Positions 58,463 to 64,000 of a stretch of DNA of 64,000 nucleotides are shown here, one piece after another. Position numbers and translations under genes: made by a program. The number at the start of each line of letters is the position of its first letter. Position 1 is the first letter of the stretch. The notes under the pieces were generated by a model, which saw only the letters and a list, made by a program, of their open reading frames with translations, searched no databases and had not been told where the DNA came from. The DNA is from GCA-2706205 sp964215955 (lineage in GTDB: Bacteria; Bdellovibrionota; Bacteriovoracia; Bacteriovoracales; Bacteriovoracaceae): positions 124,001-188,000 of the forward strand of contig CAXPDR010000038.1 of assembly GCA_964215955.1 (NCBI GenBank), written 5' to 3'.

Positions 58463-59503
58463 TTAGAAACTCATATCAAACGAACTTAAATCTAAGATAC
58501 TATCTGATTCAGGGTCAAGATCAGTAATGTCCCTACCCGACCATGTATAGAAATCAGAGTTATAAGTTATTGAACTTAAATTACTGTAATCTGAGTCTTG
58601 AGAACTGTTTACATAATGATCATAACTATCACTAGATCCATCAAAATGCATCATAACGGCCATCTCACCACTACTAGCTCCTTCAGTTCCTTCTGTATGT
58701 ATGTATAAGGCTTGAGTAACAGAAGAAAAGGTCCCATCACTTCCAAAAGTTCCAACAGATGCGATTCTAATATGACGAGTATTTCCATAGTCTCTATTTT
58801 CAAAATACATAGAATTGGTGTTTGAATCTAGCACAAATTCAATTTGACTCTCGTCACTTTCTTGATACATTCGAGCAGCAATTATATTATCCGAGTCTTT
58901 TAAATATAGTTTAATATCCGCTGATGAGAAGCTCGATGCACCCAACTGAATCCCAATATAGTAGTCATAATCACTTCCAGTTATAGCTTGTTCTGTTATC
59001 GAGATAACAAAAGAATCGTTTGTATCACCATCATCAGTTGCATCAAAACCATCATCACCAAAACAAGAATCATTTTCATTAAGAGTAATTCCATTATGCT
59101 CAGTTGCAGTTGAAGCATACTCGAATGATTCAGTTTTTTCTATGGCACATAGAATTTTAGAAACAATATAGTAAGAGCCTTGAACAGTATCAGGAGACTT
59201 TGAGTTAGAATTCAAAACACAGTATACATCCTCACCTGCAAAGTTTGCATCTCCCTCAGAGCTTGAAGTAGGAGCTCCATCTTCACAAGTAATTGCAGAA
59301 AACCCAACCAAATTCGAAGAAGACTCTGAATATGACGAAGTTACAGCATTTGTTGCAGCATCAAATAAAGAACTAGGCTCAGAAGCTGAGATACTACTTC
59401 CCCCACCACCATTACTGTCATCATCATCACTCTCTTTTGCACACGAAATAAACAAAGTACTAACAAGTAATAATGTTAGAATTTTACCTAAAATAATTTT
59501 CAT
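58463..59503 (-). CDS. Acidic lipoprotein of unknown function
   Basis: A 346-residue lipoprotein with signal ending in the lipobox LFISC (Cys about residue 21), followed by a flexible acidic linker (ESDDDDSNGGGGSS). The mature part is serine- and aspartate-rich with four cysteines and many short beta strands (FSSADIKLYLKDSDNIIAARMY, FENRDYGNTRHIRIASVG). No family is recognised. It is surface- or outer-membrane-bound by inference and has its own terminator. Confidence 0.65.
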   Translation of the reverse strand: MKIILGKILTLLLVSTLFISCAKESDDDDSNGGGGSSISASEPSSLFDAATNAVTSSYSESSSNLVGFSAITCEDGAPTSSSEGDANFAGEDVYCVLNSNSKSPDTVQGSYYIVSKILCAIEKTESFEYASTATEHNGITLNENDSCFGDDGFDATDDGDTNDSFVISITEQAITGSDYDYYIGIQLGASSFSSADIKLYLKDSDNIIAARMYQESDESQIEFVLDSNTNSMYFENRDYGNTRHIRIASVGTFGSDGTFSSVTQALYIHTEGTEGASSGEMAVMMHFDGSSDSYDHYVNSSQDSDYSNLSSITYNSDFYTWSGRDITDLDPESDSILDLSSFDMSF

Positions 59504-59593
59504 CTATCCTCCAATAATAAATTTTCATTTTATTATTAGAAAAACAAATCATCACTTCAAGAGGCGTTCAGAAAAATGGATTGAACGACTAAC

Positions 59594-60907
59594 CTACTCA
59601 ACTATCCGCAATCGAAAAGTTGCGCTTATATTATTTCCTATATATTCAAAAAAAGAATTATTAGCAATAGCTGCATTCCTAGCATTCATAAGGCCATACC
59701 CCATACAGCCTTCTGAGTTTATTTGAAAGTTTTTATTTGAAAAAACCTGATTTTTAAAATCTTTAGGAATATTAGTTCCATTATCTGAATAAATGATTTG
59801 AGTCTCAATGGCCCCACGCTTTAACTCTAATGATATGACATCACCATTTGAATGCATTAATGTATTTTGAATAAGATTCGAAAAAATAATGTATAAATCA
59901 GAAAAAGAGAATTCAATTGGATCACATACGCAACAGTTGAGTTTTATTTCAATATTTTTTTCCTTTAACTCCCGATCAAATACTTCTTTTGTAAAATTGA
60001 ATACATCCAAAACATTTACTTTCTTAAGATGCATATTATTATTCAGCACACTTAATTGAGACTTAGAAAATTTTTCTAAATCCATCACATTTTTGTTAAT
60101 CGCTTGATTCTCTTTTGCATAATCATGAAATAATTGACTTAAAATTCTTGATTTATGGGTATGTTGTAAAGATTCAATTAAACGATTAGAGTATTCTAAT
60201 TTTTCAAGATAATCCTGAGTTACAATATACTTTAAAAAACGAATAATCTCAGGAATAAGCCCAATAGCCATCAAGGGGAACAAATATTGATTCTGAGTAA
60301 TCCCCAAAGCGTTGTCATTAAATATAAAAATTAAAGAAATAGTAAGTCCAATAAACAGTAAACGTTCCTTTTTAATGACTGAGAAGTTTAAATAGATTAG
60401 TGAAACAAATAAAATTATATTAGCACAAACTTCTGAACCTAATATGATTTCTCCAACAGTTGTAAACTCTATTCCCCCCATTCCATTTATAAGGATTGGA
60501 TTTAGATATTCAATATTTGAAAACTTTAAAAATAAGAATTTACCTGTTACAAGAAATAAGATTAGGGAAATAAAAATTATAAGTAGTAAAATATAAATAA
60601 ATCGCCTAAACAAGAGTGTTACCTTTCTAGATCGTGGTAATATATATTCAATATTTAAAGTATAAAAAATTGATGCGAGGATTCCAAAAATATTTAACAA
60701 GGTAATATCCACTAAATTTTTTGTTGGTGAGGACCCTGGAAAACAAGCTTCTAATGACATTAGAGTGTAGAATAAAGAAAACAAAGAAAATAAGCTGCAC
60801 ATTACAGCAAAGGATTTTTTTGTAATAGTACTATAAAAAATAGATATGATTAGACTTAATGTATAAATACCAGTCGACATTGAATAAAGGATAATTATAA
60901 AATTCAC
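59594..60907 (-). CDS. Seven-helix membrane sensor histidine kinase, atypical
   Basis: A 437-residue kinase with about seven N-terminal membrane helices (residues 1-235) and a cytoplasmic part. The dimerisation/H-box region RILSQLFHDYAKENQAIN has histidine in an HD-like setting, and HATPase_c follows with NLIQNTLMHSN, SDNGTNIPKDF and the GYGL glycine box. The start is GTG at 60907. It diverges from a response regulator gene 59 bp away, so the two should form a two-component pair, but the regulator is frameshifted. Confidence 0.8.
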   Translation of the reverse strand: MNFIIILYSMSTGIYTLSLIISIFYSTITKKSFAVMCSLFSLFSLFYTLMSLEACFPGSSPTKNLVDITLLNIFGILASIFYTLNIEYILPRSRKVTLLFRRFIYILLLIIFISLILFLVTGKFLFLKFSNIEYLNPILINGMGGIEFTTVGEIILGSEVCANIILFVSLIYLNFSVIKKERLLFIGLTISLIFIFNDNALGITQNQYLFPLMAIGLIPEIIRFLKYIVTQDYLEKLEYSNRLIESLQHTHKSRILSQLFHDYAKENQAINKNVMDLEKFSKSQLSVLNNNMHLKKVNVLDVFNFTKEVFDRELKEKNIEIKLNCCVCDPIEFSFSDLYIIFSNLIQNTLMHSNGDVISLELKRGAIETQIIYSDNGTNIPKDFKNQVFSNKNFQINSEGCMGYGLMNARNAAIANNSFFEYIGNNISATFRLRIVE

Positions 60908-60965
60908 ACATATTTACTAACATGTATAAGATCCTGTTTGAAGGAAAAAAGGTCCCCCCAGAGAA

Positions 60966-61656
60966 ATGACAACTCAAGGCAATATAATTTTAATTGATGA
61001 TGATAAAGAGCATCTGAAAAAGATCTCTCTATTTAGAAAAAATTTATAACCTAAGAACCTTTGATTCACCTAGACATTTCCTAGAAAGACTAAATAGTGA
61101 CATTATTAAAAACACTCAATGCATTTTAATTGACTTACACATGCCTGAAATTGACGGACTGAACTTAGTTCAAAAAATCAAAGAGGTCTTTATTTACACA
61201 CCGGCTCTAATTATTTTTACAAATTACAATACACAAAACAACAGAATATCTGCATATTCAAAGAATATTTCGGACTTTATTTGTAAAACAGTTTCAAATG
61301 AAGAATTAAGTATAAGAATAGCTAATGCTATTACGACACATAGCGGATTTATAAAAACGAATATAAAAAATAGTCAAATTAATGATTTACGTTATGACTC
61401 TGAAAGTATGTCATTTAAGTTTCAAGATGATGAACTTGATTTAACAAAAATTGAAACCAAGATCTTGTATTCATTAATCATTCAAAACTATCTCAGCAAA
61501 TCAAAAGAAGACCTTATTTCTCGTGTTTGGAACGAAAGAGTAGTTTCAGCTCAAACCTTAAGATCTCATCTATATAATTTAAATGAGAAGTTGAGTATTG
61601 CTAAGATAAAGTTTTATATTGATGAGAAACGAAAAGTTCGTATTGAGCATATATAG
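60966..61656 (+). pseudogene. OmpR-type response regulator, frameshifted in its REC domain
   Basis: An ATG at 60966 opens MTTQGNIILIDDDKEHLKK, the start of a REC domain with its acidic triad, and then meets TAA at 61047. In the next frame the domain continues from about 61021 (LYLEKIYNLRTF), with the phospho-acceptor in CILIDLHMPEIDG, IIFTNYN and FICKTVS, then an OmpR-like winged helix (LTKIETKILYSLI, SAQTLRSHLYNLNEKL). Removing one A from the five-A run at 61017-61021 restores a single frame. It could be a real mutation or a sequencing error. An internal ATG at 61141 would give only a truncated protein. Confidence 0.75.
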
Positions 61657-61672
61657 AAATATTTTTTCAAGA

Positions 61673-62239
61673 CTAAATACTGAAATAGTAGCCAACCACT
61701 CCCTTATAAACTCCGACCTTTGCCTTATTAATACCATCAAATTTTGGCCCTTCAAGACATACAAAGTAACTTAATTTTTCATTCTTAATTGCATAACACC
61801 ATTTTTTTCCAAATCTTGAATTAAAGTTTTCTCCAACTTGAATAAAATACTCTGAAGTCTTCATTTGAGTTTTTGCGAAATGAGTATCATATAAATTAAA
61901 AGTACCGACAGTTAAAGGAAGGCCGATAACCAATGGAAAAGAAACTAAATTAATCATTCTCCCCATTCGTGGAAGATGAATGATACCATGATTAAGTACC
62001 AAAAACTCAGAGTCTTTATAAAGATTTGAAAACTTTTTAATAAAAAAATAATAAAATAAAAAGAAGATGAAATAGGAACATAAGAGAATTGGAATAACTC
62101 CACTATGGTATCTAAAATAAGAATACTCATTCAAGCCTATATTACTATATAAAAAAAGGCCTATGGAGGAACATAAAGTTGTAAAACTTAACCAATATCT
62201 CTTCCAAAAGCCTTTGGGTAAATTTTCAAAGTTGTCCAT
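61673..62239 (-). CDS. Integral membrane protein of unknown function
   Basis: A 188-residue protein with three hydrophobic segments (about 17-35, 47-67 and 95-115) and a C-terminal soluble domain with two cysteines (KWCYAIKN, YFVCLEG). The N-terminus is cytoplasmic and charged (MDNFENLPKGFWKR). No family is recognised. It lies 27 bp from the propeller gene stop on the same strand, so it is probably the last gene of that transcript. Confidence 0.6.
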   Translation of the reverse strand: MDNFENLPKGFWKRYWLSFTTLCSSIGLFLYSNIGLNEYSYFRYHSGVIPILLCSYFIFFLFYYFFIKKFSNLYKDSEFLVLNHGIIHLPRMGRMINLVSFPLVIGLPLTVGTFNLYDTHFAKTQMKTSEYFIQVGENFNSRFGKKWCYAIKNEKLSYFVCLEGPKFDGINKAKVGVYKGVVGYYFSI

Positions 62240-62266
62240 ACTTTTCTTCTCAACTTTATTGAAATG

Positions 62267-64000
62267 TTAATATTTTAATGCACTAAATTCTAGAGGGTCA
62301 ACAACACTAACATCAGTAAAATAAACCTCATTAATACAACCATGTTTAGTCTCATTACTACCGGTTGAACCTAATGTCAGATTTGTCATTGGATTCATTT
62401 TTTGTGTTGGAGAATCACCAGATTCGTTTAAAATATGCATTAAACCATTTATAAAAACCTCAGGAGACTTACTAGAATTTGTGAAGAAATTAATTTGAAT
62501 CTGATTCCATCGATCTGCATGAAAAGCTAAATTATCAGTGGTATATACCACTGTTTCTGAGCCTCTAAACAAGGATAAAACCAAGCGATCCTCATCGCTA
62601 CTATCTGTTTTAAGAGAAAAAGCATCAGAACTTAGAATCGTTTTATCAAGTTCGTCGGAATGATTATAAAAAGAAAAAAATAAACTCATGTCATTTTTAA
62701 AGTTTAAGCCTGAATATTGAACATAACCATTAGCAACAAGCTCAAGGCATCTAAAGGCTTTGTATTCATTATAAGATATTAAATTTTGCGCATCAATACT
62801 TATCCTATTATCTTCTTCAGTTAAAGAATCAAATAATTTTAATCCAAGTAGATTGTTAAAATCAAACGACTCTTTAAAGGATTTACCAAAAAAAGGCGAT
62901 ACTGAATCGCTCCGTGGTTCAAATATAACAACTGCTCCCTCTGCAGCCAAACTGACGCTTGGTAATGTATGGCTACCAACGACAAGATTATCATTTCCAA
63001 AAAACAATGAAATCCCAAAATAAGTACTAGAGGCGTTATTCTTTTCATTGACCTGATTCACTTTCAGTTCTTGCTGAATGGTAAAGTTATCCGTTTCATA
63101 AATGTATACTTTACCAGTATAACGAGAATCAAATCTGTAAGTAGAGGAAATAGCCAAAAGACTTCCAGATGGATTAAATGCCATTTTCATTCCAAAATAA
63201 GTGTTACCGTTCACACTGTATTCTGGGGGATTGATGATTCTGTTAATTTCAAGATCTTGGTTTAAAATATAAACCTTACCTAAATTAAGACCACCAACTG
63301 TTTCTTGTGCTCTAACGGCAATCGTTTCACAGTTTTTAAAACACACAACATCTCTACCGAATTTATAATTTTCTTGATCGACAGGTGAAATGAGTTTGTC
63401 TTTTAAAATATACTCTCCATTTCCAAGGGTATACTTGAAAATCATTCCAACATTTTCACTATCTTGATTAAAAAGAGGATGCGTAATTATTAAAGTATTT
63501 TTGTCTTTAGAAATAGAAAATTTTGTACCAAATTGAGTAAATGATTCATAACCAACAGGTGGTTTAATCTTTTGCCACTCTACATATTGGTTAGAATCAG
63601 AGTTATATTTAAAAATATAGAGAGCTCCCGCATCAATAGTTCCATCAACATCTTCCTTAAGTGCGTTAACAAATAAAAACTCACCATCATAGGAAAACTC
63701 TACATGACGGCCAAAAGCGGCTTCATCTGATAAAGTAATATGATCAAGTGTAATTCTCTGTTTAAACTCAATTCCACTTCCAGAATCCCAATAAAGATAA
63801 ATACCTCCTGTATTTATGGAATTTGTATTATTTAAGTTTTCTACTCCTGCAGCAATTCTATTATTGGTTGCTGATAGAGCTAGTGATTTACCTAATTTTT
63901 TATAATTTGAAATATCTGGGATTTCTAATGAATAATTACTAATCTCTTCCCACTTCCCTAAAACTTTCTTATAAATTCTAATACTTCCTGATTCTTCCGA
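62267..64000 (-). CDS. Large extracellular beta-propeller/LamG protein (5' end beyond window)
   Basis: The frame is open without a stop from 62267 to the window edge: 577 residues, and the true start lies outside. The visible N-terminal part is a propeller of repeats such as FGRHVEFSYDGEFLFVNA, FGTKFSISKDKNTLIITHP and YFGMKMAFNPSGSLLAISS (FG-GAP/integrin-like, each about 60-65 residues). The C-terminal 180 residues have a LamG/concanavalin-like layout (LELVANGYVQYSGLNFKNDMSLFFSF, RWNQIQINFF, LTLGSTGSN). An extracellular binding or adhesion role fits. An ATG at 63445 in mid-repeat is not the start. Confidence 0.75.
   Translation of the reverse strand, partial: SEESGSIRIYKKVLGKWEEISNYSLEIPDISNYKKLGKSLALSATNNRIAAGVENLNNTNSINTGGIYLYWDSGSGIEFKQRITLDHITLSDEAAFGRHVEFSYDGEFLFVNALKEDVDGTIDAGALYIFKYNSDSNQYVEWQKIKPPVGYESFTQFGTKFSISKDKNTLIITHPLFNQDSENVGMIFKYTLGNGEYILKDKLISPVDQENYKFGRDVVCFKNCETIAVRAQETVGGLNLGKVYILNQDLEINRIINPPEYSVNGNTYFGMKMAFNPSGSLLAISSTYRFDSRYTGKVYIYETDNFTIQQELKVNQVNEKNNASSTYFGISLFFGNDNLVVGSHTLPSVSLAAEGAVVIFEPRSDSVSPFFGKSFKESFDFNNLLGLKLFDSLTEEDNRISIDAQNLISYNEYKAFRCLELVANGYVQYSGLNFKNDMSLFFSFYNHSDELDKTILSSDAFSLKTDSSDEDRLVLSLFRGSETVVYTTDNLAFHADRWNQIQINFFTNSSKSPEVFINGLMHILNESGDSPTQKMNPMTNLTLGSTGSNETKHGCINEVYFTDVSVVDPLEFSALKY

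Noticed and set aside
61017..61021. Programmed frameshift in the response regulator
   Set aside because: A +1 shift would be required and the run has only five As with no stimulatory structure seen; mutation or error is simpler.
63445..63445. ATG in the propeller protein as the true start
   Set aside because: The frame continues open to the window edge with further propeller repeats, so the real start lies outside.

Overview
The window reads as a low-GC, dense chromosome segment of a Gram-negative bacterium. Exported proteins are abundant: Sec signal peptides, lipoboxes, an outer-membrane barrel, a murein endopeptidase. Many genes have no family I recognise. The housekeeping order yicC-gmk-rel next to accA, the small secreted families and the overall style suggest a Bdellovibrionota / Bacteriovorax-like predator or relative. 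That placement is inference, since no rRNA or marker phylogeny is available here.

Layout. 1-16.6 kb: envelope proteins, then a minus-strand housekeeping run accA-yicC-gmk-rel, a BamE-like lipoprotein, a FliL-like membrane protein, a sigma54 activator, engB, an acyltransferase/epimerase pair, a nuclease/kinase/beta-CASP operon, and a heme-protein/OsmC pair ending at tRNA-Leu. 16.6-23.1 kb: a methyltransferase, secreted proteins, a dead ISL3 transposase fragment and a hybrid histidine kinase beside a periplasmic binding protein. 23.1-38.6 kb: an oxygenase-rich block. It holds three Rieske oxygenases, two ferritin-like di-iron enzymes, one 2Fe-2S ferredoxin, a fatty acid hydroxylase, an SDR, a possible GNAT acyltransferase, a GH3-type acyl-amide synthetase, a hexapeptide acyltransferase, an Mpo1-like protein, a flippase-like protein and an MMPL exporter, in tightly overlapping operons. 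It looks like a pathway that builds and exports an oxidised lipid or amide. 38.6-44.9 kb: a 38-residue secreted peptide, a tandem trio of small secreted paralogues, a MerR regulator fused to a degenerate DNA polymerase III alpha core, and a MarR/glutathione-peroxidase divergon with two operators and a shared palindromic -35. 44.9-51.5 kb: GMC oxidoreductase, DUF4105 protein, MepA, PQQ-type sugar dehydrogenase and an SO_0444-type permease.

51.6-56.4 kb is an integrated island at tRNA-Asp: three copies of the tRNA 3' end, a 987-residue type IIG restriction-modification enzyme, a small integrase-like remnant, and an XRE regulator with three tandem 11-bp operator-like repeats. 56.4-64 kb is accessory: a frameshifted secreted gene, a class 3 lipase, a lipoprotein, a sensor kinase facing a frameshifted response regulator, a membrane protein and a large propeller/LamG protein whose 5' part lies beyond the window.

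The items most worth following are the MerR-pseudopolymerase fusion, the oxygenase block, the apparent ATT start of rel, and the MarR/Gpx promoter architecture with a probable leaderless marR message.
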